A DNA stretch of 64,000 nt from Lunularia cruciata (taxonomy: Eukaryota; Streptophyta; Marchantiopsida; Lunulariales; Lunulariaceae), in the NCBI GenBank assembly GCA_948567375.1, contig OX419760.1:9796001-9860000 (forward strand). Direction: 5' to 3'. Under the pieces are notes generated by a model that was not told the origin of the DNA, searched no databases, and saw only the letters and a program-made list of their open reading frames with translations. Shown piece by piece: positions 48,101-58,839 of the stretch; position 1 is the first letter of the stretch, and the number at the start of each line of letters is the position of its first letter. The position numbers and the translations under genes are program-made.

Positions 48101-49279
48101 ATATTACTCTTATTACCTGGACTGAGTGACTAATATGTTAGGTTCCAGCACCTATCCAGGACCTTAGTCTTGACTGCTTTGAACAGGTATTACATTGGAC
48201 AATGTTGCAGACGGCATGCATGCGCAGAGGCCCACTGCGTGTTGACCCAGAGAATGCGCTCGCGCTTTTGTGCAAATTTAGGTAGTATCGCAGCACTTTG
48301 AGAAGCCATTATGTCCGCACTCAAACCGTTGGCTTTACCGGTCGGCATATACTCTTGGATATGCTGTTGGATGCCGAGTGCCTTGGCTGTCAATTCTGTG
48401 GGGTACTTGTCCCTACTGTCCCCACTTGAAGTGGCCGAATCCTGAGCTGATGAGACGGCATGCAATGGCAATCAGCTCAGTAGGAATCTCTCTAAAGTCC
48501 GTCTCTAGATCTTAACACGAAGTGGAAACCTGTACACCAGCCTCCACCCCCCGTCAACTTCATAAGAGCTTGCAGGGATAACCGTACTGCAGAATTCGAA
48601 TTACAAGGGTCTCCTAGTTTAGGCCATTTGAGCATCAAGCCGAGTAGTTCACTTGCGGTTACTAGATGTATGTTTAGCTCTAAACCGCTACACTCTATCA
48701 AGACACAACCAGCTCATTGTAGACTGATACAATGGGTAATCAACTGCACTAGCCTCTGCTTGAATCCTTTCTCGCAGTGCTCAAAAGTTTGATAGAAGAA
48801 TATTGATTTTTTGGAAAAACTGTCACAGTTTCTCCAAAAACCTGTGACAGTGTGAGCCTTCGCATGGGAAATATAGAACGCTCTCGGACATCACTCACAA
48901 GCAAGACTCTCCTGCCTATACAGCAGCTTGCTTTAAGTCCTCAATTTAGACCGTTAGCTTCTAAGATAGTGTGTCCATTGCAGTCTGCAAGGTACCGAAC
49001 TGTGTTGGAAACTACTGTGAAACTGATGCCAATTTGCTAGCAATCACAAACACAAGGAACACTAAAAGATACTCGAAGCACTTTACATATTTCCTTTTAT
49101 TGCAAATCTAGTTACCTGAATGAAGAATGGAATACCTTCAGGCTAGTATGTAGGTTCTAAGCACTCTGCTTCTCCATAAGCAATGTGAGATTTGTCTTTC
49201 CCACAAATCAATTCATATTCTACAAAGATAGTGAGGATGATCCTAGATCCATAATAGACACAAGGATCAAAAAGTGATG
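42146..49279. other. Long mid-GC segment without recognisable features
   Basis: No open frame exceeds 123 codons (43168-43539, minus, no motif). No TE domain, LTR or tRNA was recognised. Two short palindromes are present: 46502-46542 (arms around 'gtgatcaata') and 48819-48851 (10-bp stem 'actgtcacag'). It looks like old decayed intergenic DNA. Introns of a large gene cannot be excluded. Confidence 0.45.
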
Positions 49280-49560
49280 GTTGCAACCAATACCTCAATA
49301 AGAAGTTGTCAAAATTCCTATTCCAATTTTTTTATCTTACTTGAAGCAATAAAGGCTCTTCAACAATCTACAAACTCTCTTCTTTTTTCCAATACTTCAT
49401 ATCCTTCATATCTCCATCTAAATTTCTCATGCAGATCTCCATTAAGAAAAGTTATTTTGATGTCAAATTGAGTTATCTCCATATGTTTCACTATTGCTAA
49501 TGAAAGAATAGATCAAATAGAATCAAACCTGACTATTGGAGCAAATGTTGTGAAGCGTGG
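49280..49560 (-). pseudogene. Ty1/copia reverse transcriptase relic
   Basis: The minus strand reads 'TFAPIVRFDSI', then (after a TAG) 'SILSLAIVKHMEITQFDIK' and 'FLNGDLHEKF'. This is the copia RT block (consensus F.PV.R....R..L.LA......Q.DVK.AFLNG). A stop and a missing downstream part make it a fragment. Confidence 0.82.
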
Positions 49561-50143
49561 AGTTTGATTAATAATAGAATACTCTATGGGATAATTATCA
49601 CGAGAATGTTGAAGAGTTAGTACATCATCAGATCCTCACATTACAGGATTCCATTTATGAGAGTGAACAAAGTTCAAGTCAGGACCCATATTTTTGGGAA
49701 CATAGATGCAGATGAGGCATGTCTTATCTCACTAGAAGTGTCTTATAGACACCAAGATCATGGGACTTGCAGGCATGGGATCTACACGCATGGCTTCAAA
49801 ATGGGCATGGGACTTGCAGGATGGCTCCAAGACTATGGGACCTGTGGGAAGGCTACTCGCATGGCCTCCTCCACTCGTGAAATTGAGTGAGATGATGTGT
49901 ACCAATTAGTACTAGACATCTAGGGTTTAGATATGGGATCAATCTGCACCACATATTCCAAAACTAGATGAGGTTGGTCTTCAAGTGCAAGACTATGAAT
50001 ATGTGTAGAGTTGACAATATGCAGAAAAAGACTTCAATAATTTGCCAAAAAAGACTTCAATAATTCTTGTTTTATAGTTCTAGATTGACTATTCAAGAGC
50101 AAAATCAAAATCCTATGCAACTGTGGATGTAGGCAAATGTTGG
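49561..50143. other. Spacer between the two copia relics
   Basis: Holds short imperfect repeats ('catgggacttgcagg', 'aagacttcaataattt'). A 77-codon open frame (49657-49890) is built from these repeats and is not considered real. Confidence 0.45.
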
Positions 50144-50410
50144 TTAAAACACATGAAATTTGGCATAATTTCTGTGCATGCTTTTCTTGACCAGATTGAT
50201 GAATGATTTTTGCTCCATCTCATAGCCAGATTTGGATTCCAATTGCACTCTCAAATTCCTAGTTGCAATTTTTCTCCCAACAAATACCTCCTCATAGTCA
50301 ATTCCTACAAGTTGTGAATATCTCTTGGCTACATCTCTTGTGCCTTGGAATGTTGCCTTTAGCATCAACCTTTGTTCTATAAACCCACTTAAATTTTATT
50401 GTTTTCTCTC
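50144..50410 (-). pseudogene. Ty1/copia RT N-terminal relic
   Basis: The minus strand reads 'KWVYRTKVDAKGN' near 50400, then in another frame 'VAKRYSQLVGIDYEEVF' (about 50320). This matches the copia RT entry block (W.Y..K.......KARLVAKGY.Q..GIDY.E.F.P). The continuation toward 'F.PV.R' is lost here but present at 49560-49280, so both may be pieces of one copia element separated by a ~600-bp insertion or rearrangement. Confidence 0.72.
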
Positions 50411-50489
50411 TTTTTGCATGATTTAAGCTTGCACATCTTGTTTTACTTCAATTACTTTAATTTTTCATCCATCATCTTCACCCACTTCT

Positions 50490-51760
50490 CCTCCTTCTCT
50501 AGAACTTCATCTTCTCATCTTGGGTTATACTCTTTTGCCATCTCTAGCTTTTCTTCTTCCTCCTCTGGTACCGGCTTCATCTCCATGCCATCTTCACTCT
50601 CGCTGCTTGCTTCACCACTCTGCAACGTGAGTTCTGGTTCTTCCTCCTTCTCCAAGTCTTCTGACTTGCACTTGGCTTCCTCTTGATTCTTCACCTGACA
50701 ACATGATTACCACCAGGTCTTTCCTCAAGTTTACCTTCCTGGTCTTCTGAGGTCTTGTCATCGCTACTTCTTCTTCTTCTTCTCGTCAACTCCTCTTCTT
50801 TGACTTTGGAGTATTCACCTTCAACTGCACACTTTGCCCCATCTGCACGTAGTACTCATTGCTGCTTCTAATCTGCAAAATGTACTGCTGCTCCTCCGCA
50901 TCAACTTCTTTTCTTAAGTTGGGATGGAAGTGTGACATCATCTTGTGTCTCTATGTTGCATTCAGCAAATTCAATCCCAAGTAGAAGTGTGTTGCAAATG
51001 GCACAATGTAGTGTGGAGGCGACTTGTCCCGCAAGTTCCACACCATTTGTCTAGTACGCTGATGGAAGCTAAAATTATATAACAAGAAAGATTATAAATT
51101 ATAGCAAGAATATCTTTCTCTCAACTTTCATGTGCTCTCTACTTCTTGGTCTCTCACAAATTAAACCCGTGACTCAGCCTGGAATTCTAACCTCCTAAAG
51201 ACAACTACTCAGAGGCATAGGATATCTCTTCAACATGTTAAAGCTTCCGCAACAAAGTCTCAACCTTATATTATTTTGACGTGCGGTCATTCTTTAGTTG
51301 ATCCTTAGTTGAAACTCATGCCAATTGCATGATTTATTTCTATCACTCTCAATTTTATCCTTCATATGAAGTAGTTATTTTTGCTGAATGTACCTTCTTG
51401 ATTGGTATGGCCTGAGGAAAACTTTTCAAGGTTTCTTCAGATTGGGTTGATCATTCCAGTGCAAAATATCCTTACATCAAGTATACCACCCTTCCAATCT
51501 GATCTGAGTCCTTCATCTTCTAACATGAAGTTGACCTTCTCAAGGTTTAGGGTTTAGGGTCATGCTGCAAAATATCCTTACATCAAGTATACCACCCTTC
51601 CAATCTGATCTGAGTCCTTCATCTTCTAACATGAATTTGACCTTCTCAAGGTTTAGGGTTTAGGGTCATGCTGCTCTTCTTGCTTTCATTTGGCTTCAAT
51701 TTCCCTTCAACAATACACTTCTTCTCTCAAAACAAAAAAAATATAAATTTGTGTACCACA
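50490..51760 (-). repeat. LTR fragment G of family 1
   Basis: On the minus strand it starts TGTGGTACACAAATTTATA at 51760 and matches the first ~400 bp of the LTR to about 51340. It is then replaced by ~270 bp of unrelated DNA (51068-51340) and resumes with the middle of the LTR reading frame (51067-50490: 'TRQMVWNLRDKSPPHYIVPF', 'MSHFHPNLRKE'). The left side is cut off by the copia relic. It is inserted in element H, whose frame resumes at 51761. Confidence 0.82.
51461..51672. repeat. 106-bp tandem duplication with telomere-like TTTAGGG
   Basis: Copies 51461-51566 and 51567-51672, near-identical, starting GCAAAATATCCTTACATC and ending 'ggtttagggtttagggtcat'. Each copy holds two adjacent TTTAGGG units, the plant telomere repeat. 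It lies in the U3-like part of LTR fragment G; the other LTR copies show no such duplication. Confidence 0.92.
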
Positions 51761-52830
51761 ACTAGCATGGCCATAACTTAGAGGATATCAGATTTGGGTG
51801 TTGAGGCTGCCACCTCTTGTGCTAGTGATAGAGACATCTTGGACTTCATGTGTGGAGTAGCACAGGTGGATGCATTTACCATAGTGACTAGGAGTGAAAT
51901 ATGTGCTCCAAAGCCTAGAGGAGTATTAGTGGAGTTGGAACCACAAAGAGTAAAGGTTGGTACACATGTCAAACTCCCCCAATCTTTAACACTCTTTGAG
52001 GGACTAGATGACATCCATAGCTCCTAGATGTCTTAGTGCAAGTGCGGTAGGTGGTGGTGGAGTGCATGTTAGACGAGATCCTAGTCAGCCACCTACTACT
52101 ACACAAATTGAGTCTAGCATGACATTGGGGACGGCTCAGATGATTATGCGCTTTTCTTTGTTTTCAACTAGTGATATGTTTACCTTGGAAGTTGACCCAA
52201 CTCCAATGTTTTGGTTGGCTGCCATAGTTTGTGAGAGTAGGGATGATGGGGTTCCCACTTCTAGAGCAAAGGAGGTTGAAAGTGTAGTTGACTTGGTTGA
52301 GAAGCATAGGATTCACTATCAAAGCAACCAATGGTTTTTGGCAAGCTACAATAGCTTGGTTGGAAGAGTTACTAACTAGATTTGCCTATGAGCTAGCTTG
52401 GTTCACACCTAGAGTTGTCTTATTGAATAACCAAAGGGGGATTTTCTATTTGGTGGGACTTTAAGGGAAGGTCTATACCCACAAAGGGTCTTATTAGAAT
52501 TTTGTGTGTAGCCTCTTATGTGGGGGAAAGGCTACAATTATTGGTTTGGAGCTATGGAAGACCAATGTGGAGAGGTGTCTATTTCAGATCCAAACATCTC
52601 TAGGGGTGTTTCTATACAATACATAACATGTGAAGCTCATTGTCCAAATTCAGCCTAGTCATCCAATTGATAGCTCTATGGTGAGAGCTTAGCACATTAC
52701 AACAATAACAGAGTCATATAGTGTGCTAGTTGGTGGAGCAATGTTATACCCCATGGGTTTTAATTCTGACTATTGGGAGGAGACAACCTCCTATAGACCA
52801 AGTTGGCAGTTAGGTAAGGGTCAAGTATGT
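51761..52830 (+). pseudogene. Element H linker and protease relic
   Basis: Open pieces 51794-52027 and 52008-52379 match the Pol/Gag linker of element I ('MFTLEVDPTPMFWLAAIVCESRD' equals I's 'MFTLGVDPAPVFWLAATLCESRD' with few changes; each quoted in part). The retropepsin active-site codons at about 52497-52505 have changed and no longer give Asp-Ser-Gly. The end of the protease, 'SYSVLVGGAMLYPMGF', is recognisable near 52715-52760. Confidence 0.78.
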
Positions 52831-53189
52831 TGCCTACCAATATGCTTAGTAATGATAGTCTTGGCTCACTATTGTCAAGGACCATGACATCAATTTTAGC
52901 TTTCAATATTTTAATTACTTGGTTTGGGACTTATTCGAGTGGAACACCCATGCAAAGGATACTCCAATGCCTGAGAAGATCACTTGGATTGGGAGTACAA
53001 GTGAGATTGTTCCATCCACCTTGGATGTTCCATTGCGGAGTTCTAAGGAGGCATCCCAAGAGCATGCGGATCAGTTGGTACAACGGGCTCGGAGTGGATC
53101 CTTTGTACCACTACAAGACCAATGTAAGGATGAGTATCCAAAATCTATTCCCTTGTCACCTTTGGATACCACACTCATTGCTTGGTAGT

Positions 53190-54170
53190 ATCCAATAGAT
53201 GGAGTTTGTCTATTGGAGTTGTTTGGTGGGATTAGCATTGGACTAGTTGTGGTATTATAGATAGGTATATGAGTATAGAGGTACTTGTGTGTGAAGAGAG
53301 ATGAGATTGCTAGGCGAGTCTCTTTACATCATGTGGCACACTTGGCCTATTGGTATCTTGAGTTATTACTAATGTTAGTAGTTAGGGGTAACCATAAGAC
53401 CCTCATAGTAAAGATTTCCTTGATGGGGCATTGGATTTGGAGAGACATAGTCATATTCATTTGGTGATTTTTGGATAGCCATGTCAAGGACATACCCATA
53501 CTGGCCAAGGTCAAGGTCTTTAAGATCCCCATTCAAGTGTGTTTTGAGAGCTAATACATATACTATGACATCTCTAAGTTCATCAATCCATTTCTCTAGC
53601 CTACATTTTGGAGAACATTTGTTTGATAGGTGATTCTTGTACTTGAGTGGTGGTGAGTACACATCAGGTCCATTCTTGGATGGGACCTTCCATGTTGTTA
53701 GATGCAACCAGAGTGAGATCATAGGCTTATTGTCTTGGCCTTTGGTAGATGAATCTCTAACCTATAATGGGATTCAACAACTAGACCACCTTATTGTTAA
53801 TGATATCTTGGATGATGGGCGCCAATCCTAGACAATGATAGTGGATGAAAGGTCACTTATGGTATTGGTGAACCTTGTTGGACAGCCTACAACTGCTCTA
53901 CCCACACTTTTGAGTTTCCCAAGCTCCCATGCTTTTTGAGAGGGAAGTCTTGGACTTGTTTGGGACTCATAATTACAATAGTTGGTGGAGTCTAGCACTA
54001 ATAAGAGGGAGTAGGTGATGGGTTTTTGAACCAATATTATTGCTATTACAGCAAATGTTAGAGGCATCTAAGCATTAGATGTTAGGTTAGCTATGGACTT
54101 GAATTTTTTTTGACTTGGATTATGAGCCTTGGCTTTGCAAAGCAGCATAGGATGTGCTTGGTAGGTATCA
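53190..54170 (+). pseudogene. Element H DNA cytosine-5 methyltransferase relic
   Basis: Homologous to the methyltransferase of element I throughout. Motif I 'CLLELFGGIS' is at about 53211-53240; 'RRVSLHHVAHLAYW' follows near 53305-53350. The catalytic Pro-Cys-Gln-Gly codons survive near 53478-53489 but are preceded by a TAG in place of Trp. The ENV-motif codons read 'LENI' near 53608. Motif X remnants lie at about 53940-54130. Many stops and frameshifts mean it cannot be active. That two copies share this domain shows it belongs to the family and is not a chance insertion. Confidence 0.8.
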
Positions 54171-54273
54171 AAACTTGAACACTTGTGTGCTCTATGCCTA
54201 TCAAGACAACTTGACCTATAGCTAGTTCATCATTTATGTGGTATGGATTGTAGACAACAACTAACAATGGGGA

Positions 54274-55633
54274 CGTCACACCATTTGTAGTGCCGCATCT
54301 AGATGCTCGGACACTGGAGTTTTAGTGATAGTAGTAAGAGTTATTTCAGTAGTTTCTCAATGACTACTTTCCGACGGTTAGATTTTGTGTTTGGGGTACT
54401 GACTTCATGGTGGGGCCCACCATCACTTTGCACCATTTGCACCATCGAGTGTGCCGTCAGCGGGACTGTTAGGGTTTCAGAGCTAGCTCAAGTCCAGGGG
54501 GTTTAGTTTTGAAGTGAGCTCCAAAGAGCTCACTTCTTTGATGTTGAGCCTTCGAGTTCCTGGCTATGGTGGACAAAGGCCGGCGAGCGTCACCTGGATT
54601 CTCTATGCTTGAGTGGGTGTGGCTTGACTGTAATCAGTGCCCGGTTGTTGGCAATTTATAGAGTGACAGATCAAGTACTGATCTGAGTTGAGTTGAGTTG
54701 AGAATTGTAAGCAATCTGATTACATCAAATAAGTGAAGTCAGGGGGAAATCGGGTGCAAGAACTGTGAGTGTTGGTGGTATCTCCAAGCTCAGTGGATCG
54801 TTGGTAGCTCGATTCAAGTTTAGTGTTTCCCTAGTGTGTAGAAGCTCAATTGATTGATGCAGATTCGGCAGTTAGGCGGACGGTGTGCAGAAGCACTGGC
54901 CAAATTTTAAGCAAAGAAGGAGCAAATTTTGAGCCATGGTTGTGATTTTGAGCTCAAGAGGTGACGGCAGGACCAATTTGCTGCAAGTTGAGCTCAGAAA
55001 GTCAAATTGAAGGTGGAGTTGGGAAGCTTTTCTCATGAAATTGTGATTTGGAAAAACCTGTTTTGTCAATTTAGCTTGAGTGGAAAGTTAGTGGGGGATT
55101 TGGCAGACATCCAACTTTAGGGTTTACATCAGATTTTGGTTGGGATTTACGTCAAATTTTGGCCAGAATTGGAGGAGTTTTTGCTGTTTGGCCAGATTTG
55201 GAGGAGTTTCACTTGTTTGGAGAACTTTCACAGATTTGGAGAAGTTTTGCCAATTTTAGAGGAGGTTCAAAGAGGCCTCATTTGGCTGAATTTGAGGCAT
55301 TGAGGCATAGGGCTATGGGCTATGAGAGGCTACGAAGGCCTAGAAGGGCCAGCAAGCCAGCTTGCTGGCATGAGGCTAGCTAGTTTAGAGTAGATCTTGG
55401 TCATTGGTTGGCAAAATCTACCTTTCTTGCTAGATTGTGCGTAACAGGGTTTGACCCTTAAATCTCTTGTTCCTAGACTGGTGCTCTAGCCAACTGGTCC
55501 ACCCTCACTTGTTGTCATAGTGATTGTGCCATTGTTAACTATACACATGTAGCTTTGGCTAGGAGAGGCAATTTGATCCCATTCTTGGTGATCCTGGTAG
55601 CTTAGGACTTAGATACAAACTTCTCTTATGTCA
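54274..55633 (+). repeat. 5' LTR of element I (shared with the end of H; first ~115 bp missing)
   Basis: 54274-54620 matches the 3' LTR of I (63653-64000) at roughly 94 percent by eye. The start (63539-63652 equivalent) is absent because of the H deletion. The right end is taken as CA at 55632-55633, a few bases before the primer-binding site. Full length would be about 1.47 kb. A tRNA-like stretch lies at 55440-55512 on the minus strand. A 74-codon open frame (55159-55383) is not conserved evidence of coding. Confidence 0.78.
55440..55512 (-). other. tRNA-like sequence (A- and B-box-like) inside the LTR
   Basis: On the minus strand, 'gaccagttggctagagcacc' resembles a tRNA D-arm/A box (TAGCTCAGTTGGTAGAGCA type) and 'gggtcaaaccc' resembles a T-arm/B box (GGTTCGAATCC type) at normal spacing. 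The acceptor stem does not pair and the anticodon arm is poor, so it is a tRNA relic or SINE-head-like sequence, not a working tRNA gene. Confidence 0.45.
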
Positions 55634-55641
55634 ATGGGAAA

Positions 55642-55659
55642 TGGTGGCAGAGTCAGTCC
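55642..55659 (+). promoter_or_regulatory. Probable primer-binding site of element I
   Basis: TGGTGGCAGAGTCAGTCC resembles TGGTATCAGAGCCAGG, the site complementary to plant initiator tRNA-Met (about 12 of 16 positions). It lies 8 nt after the LTR end, as expected for minus-strand priming. Confidence 0.6.
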
Positions 55660-56039
55660 CGTGTTGTGTTATGAGATGGAGGTTTTTTGTTTAGATTTCT
55701 TGTAATTGGACGCCTTCCATTCTCTGCTTCCTGTTTGTGCACCACATTTGTGTGAGGTGCCCTGACTTTTGAGCGTTGGTGCTCTGGTGTACTCTTGGTG
55801 GTGAGGCTGGAGTGATGACTAGTCAGACTATCTTTGTTTCTCTCCGGTGAGGTAGGAAGTGATGACCTGCAGACCGTGAGAGTGCGTGTTATGATAGCAG
55901 GTTATAGGTTGCCCTTTCCCCTAGTGTAGTTATCTCGCTTAGAGTTACATTAGTGGGTGGTGCTTGGTGGTGTTGGCACTTGGTGGAGCACTTGCGGTTG
56001 CAGTAGGTGGTTCGGGTTTGCGGTTGTGGTTACTTTGTC

Positions 56040-57400
56040 ATGACGGAGTTCTTTGGAAATTTTAGAGGAGTTGGCCCTACAATACGTAGTGGGTTTACTC
56101 GGAGTGGTGCTCGGTATCAGCCTGTATCTCAGGTCCTAGTGAGGGAGGAGATTGACTCTGAGTTGGAGTTTGACACAGGAGCTGATTCAGTTGAGAGTGC
56201 ACTAGGTGTGTCCGCACCGTTGTTGTGGGACATGGATGAGATTTATAGGGCCTCCAAAGGCCCTAGGTGTTACTCTGGTATAGTGGGTACCATTGAGTTG
56301 GATGACTTCATCCAAGAGTTTGATAGTTGGTGTGATCTACAGCAGATGTGGAACCCGACTTTGTTCACACCCTTCATGGCATGGAAGAGGTTGTTTCAGC
56401 ACTTGGAAGGTCCATCAATGGATGACTACCATGAGTTCAAGAGAGCTCATTTGGAGGAGATTGAGTTATGGAGACTGTATTGGTCTCCACACTATGTCTC
56501 CACACTATGTCTCCATCACTTCAAGCTCGGTGGCCAGGAGTAGATTGACTGTACCCACGAGTTCTAGCTCGAGTAGTGATGGTGGAGCTAGTGGAGGTGC
56601 ACTAGCTGGAGATAGTGCTACTACGAGTGGAGGTACCGCTGTAGGAGGTGGTGTGGTACCGGGGTTTAACCCCATGGTGGAGTTCTTTCTATGTTTGAGG
56701 CAGAACTACCAGGGAGTGCGGATTGACAAGCTGAGGAGCTTGCAGGAGTTCCAGCAAAAGGCTGGAGAGAGCCTACGTGAGGCATACACTTGCATGAGGC
56801 GGCTGATCAGTTTCACTCAGGGAGTTACTGAGACCCAGGCAGTCTAGTTTGGTATGGGATACTGGACAAGGAGTTGCGACGTAGAGTTCGTGATGCTACG
56901 TTGTTGCAAGCTACTTCGCCCACTTTGGTAATAGTCTTTGGTTTGGCTGAGCATATTGAGCTCAACATGGTGGAGGAGAGAGTGGTGATATTTGGATTTG
57001 GTAGGGAGACCTCATCCACGGTTGTGACTTCTTTTAGAGTGCAACAGAGTGCACCACGCCCAATTGGCTTTTGAGGACAGGGTGGACAGCCCAGATCCTA
57101 TTGAGCGAGTGGAGGGCCTAGTGGAGTTAGACCCTTACCCTCATTTTCAAGTCAGCAACAGCCAGTGAGTGGTGGTGTTGCTTGTTGGACTTGTGGTGGA
57201 CCGCACCATAGGAGGGAGTGTACTCAGGGCAGTGGACCTGATATCTCTGGTGCATCACAGCCAACACAAAGGCAGTGTGAGCATTGCCATAGATTTGGTC
57301 ACACTAGTGACCGGTGTTTTGACCTACACCCAGAGTTACAGAATGGTAGGGCTGCTATGGCTGGTAGTCGAGGAGCTCCAGTTCATGGAGGACGAGGTGG
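56040..57400 (+). pseudogene. Element I gag with two zinc knuckles
   Basis: ATG 56040 (MTEFFGNFRGVGP) is the likely start; an in-frame ATG at 56007 precedes it. The N-terminal part is acidic with 'ELDDFIQEFDSWCDLQQMW'. A 13-bp duplication (tctccacactatg twice, 56486-56511) throws the frame out. The gag core 'REAYTCMRRLISFTQGV' continues in the next frame to 56847, and the original frame resumes at about 56850-56874. Zinc knuckles: CWTCGGPHHRREC (57183-57221, CX2CX3HX4C) and CEHCHRFGHTSDRC (57276-57317, CX2CX4HX4C). It forms the particle and binds RNA. Confidence 0.85.
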
Positions 57401-58560
57401 TGGAGGTGGTGGTAGAGGACCTACACCTAGTAGGGGTGCAGTACCTGCCCTTACTTCTGACACAACTATGGCTACTCGGATTGAGCAGTTGGAGCAGAGA
57501 TTAACTAGTATGGCTATTGCTCAGAGGAGATCAAATTCGGGTGTTGAGGCTTCCACCTCATATGTTGGTGATAGAGATGCTTTGGACTTCATGTGCAGAG
57601 CAACACAGATGGATGCATCTACAGCAATCACTAGGAGTGCAGTACGTGCTCCTGAGCCTAGAGGAGCATCCATGGAGTTGGACCCACAGAGAGGAGAGGT
57701 TGGGAGACAGGCCAGACTTCCCCAATCTTTCATGCTATCTGAGGCATTACAAACAACATCCATGGTTCCTAGACGTCCTAGTGTAGGTGTGGTAGGTGGT
57801 GATGGAATACATGATGGACTACCTGCTAGTCAGCCACCTGCTACTACAGAGACTGAGTCTAGCATGATGTTGGGAGCGGCTCAGCTTATTATGCGGCGTC
57901 CTTTGTTTTTGGCCAGTGATATGTTTACATTGGGAGTTGACCCAGCCCCAGTATTCTGGTTGGCTGCCACATTGTGTGAGAGTAGGGATGGTGCAGTTCC
58001 TACTACTAGAGCACAGGTGGTTGGTAGTGGAGCTGACTTGGTTGAGGAGCATGGGATCCGTTCAGCAACTAGTGGTTTATGGCAGGCAGCAGCGGCTAGA
58101 CTAGAGGAGTTGCCAGCTAGACCGGCCTTTGAGAGAGCACGGTTCACACCTGGTGTTGTCCTATTGGATAACCAGAGGGGGATTTTTTGTTTGGTGGGAC
58201 CTTCAAGGAAGGTCTATACACCACAGAGAGTCTTGTTAGACTCTGGTGCGTAGCCTCTTATGTTGGGGAAGGCTGCAATTGTCGGTCTGGAGTTACGGAA
58301 GACCGATATGGAGAGGTGTCCATTTCAGATCTAGACATCTCTAGGTGGTAGTTTGATACCGTACATCACACGTGGAGAGCTTGTTGTCTAGGTTCAGCTT
58401 GGTCATCCGACCGATAGCTTGGTGGTGAGAGCTCAGGCTATTGCGACGATAGCTGAGTCATATGATGTGCTAGTTGGGGGAGCAATGTTATACTCCATGG
58501 GTTTCAGCATTGACCATTGGGAGGAGACAACCTCTTATAGACCTGGTTGGTAGTCTTGTG
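57401..58560 (+). pseudogene. Element I linker and retropepsin-type protease
   Basis: A Gly-rich stretch and a short helical piece 'RIEQLEQRLTSMAIAQRR' follow the zinc knuckles. A ~200-residue linker then runs to 'RVLLDSGA' (active-site Asp-Ser-Gly, about 58233-58250). A TAG at 58251-58253 follows immediately. The protease fold continues in the same frame ('PLMLGKAAIVGLELRKTD', 'SYDVLVGGAMLYSMGF' about 58459-58506) with further TAGs at Gln-like positions. The Gag-Pro linker is long for Ty3/gypsy and is conserved in copy H, so it may have a function I cannot name. Confidence 0.82.
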
Positions 58561-58839
58561 AGGGACGGGTATGTCGCCTACCAGTACACTTCAGTAGTGG
58601 CAGTCTTGGCTCATTACAGTCCAGGACCATGGCAACATCAGTTTTAGCTTTTAGTGGTGCAGTTACTTGGCCTAGTGACTTGTTGGAGGGGAACGCCCAT
58701 GCAGAGAATACTCCAGTACCAGAAGAGATCACTTGGCTTTGGAGAACGAGTGGGATTGTTCCATCCACCGTGGATGTTCCATTGTGGAGTTTAGAGGAGG
58801 CATTGCAGCAATATGCAGATCAGTTGGTGCAGTAGGCTT

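Larger units (their letters stand above)
51761..54273 (+). mobile_element. Element H: methyltransferase-bearing Ty3/gypsy, internally deleted
   Basis: It follows element I from I's 57507 (between zinc knuckles and protease) to I's ~59975 (end of the methyltransferase). It then jumps at about 54207-54215 to I's 63365 (after integrase and PHD), and at about 54270 to inside the LTR (I's 63652). So RT, RNase H, integrase, PHD, the polypurine tract and the LTR start are missing. Its left part was cut by insertion of LTR G. Its sequence is more decayed than I. It joins without a gap to the LTR at 54274-55633 that serves as 5' LTR of I. Confidence 0.85.

Noticed and set aside
57169-57504. 111-codon frame overlapping the zinc knuckles of element I
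   Set aside because: Alternative frame without motifs; the zinc-knuckle frame is clearly the coding one.
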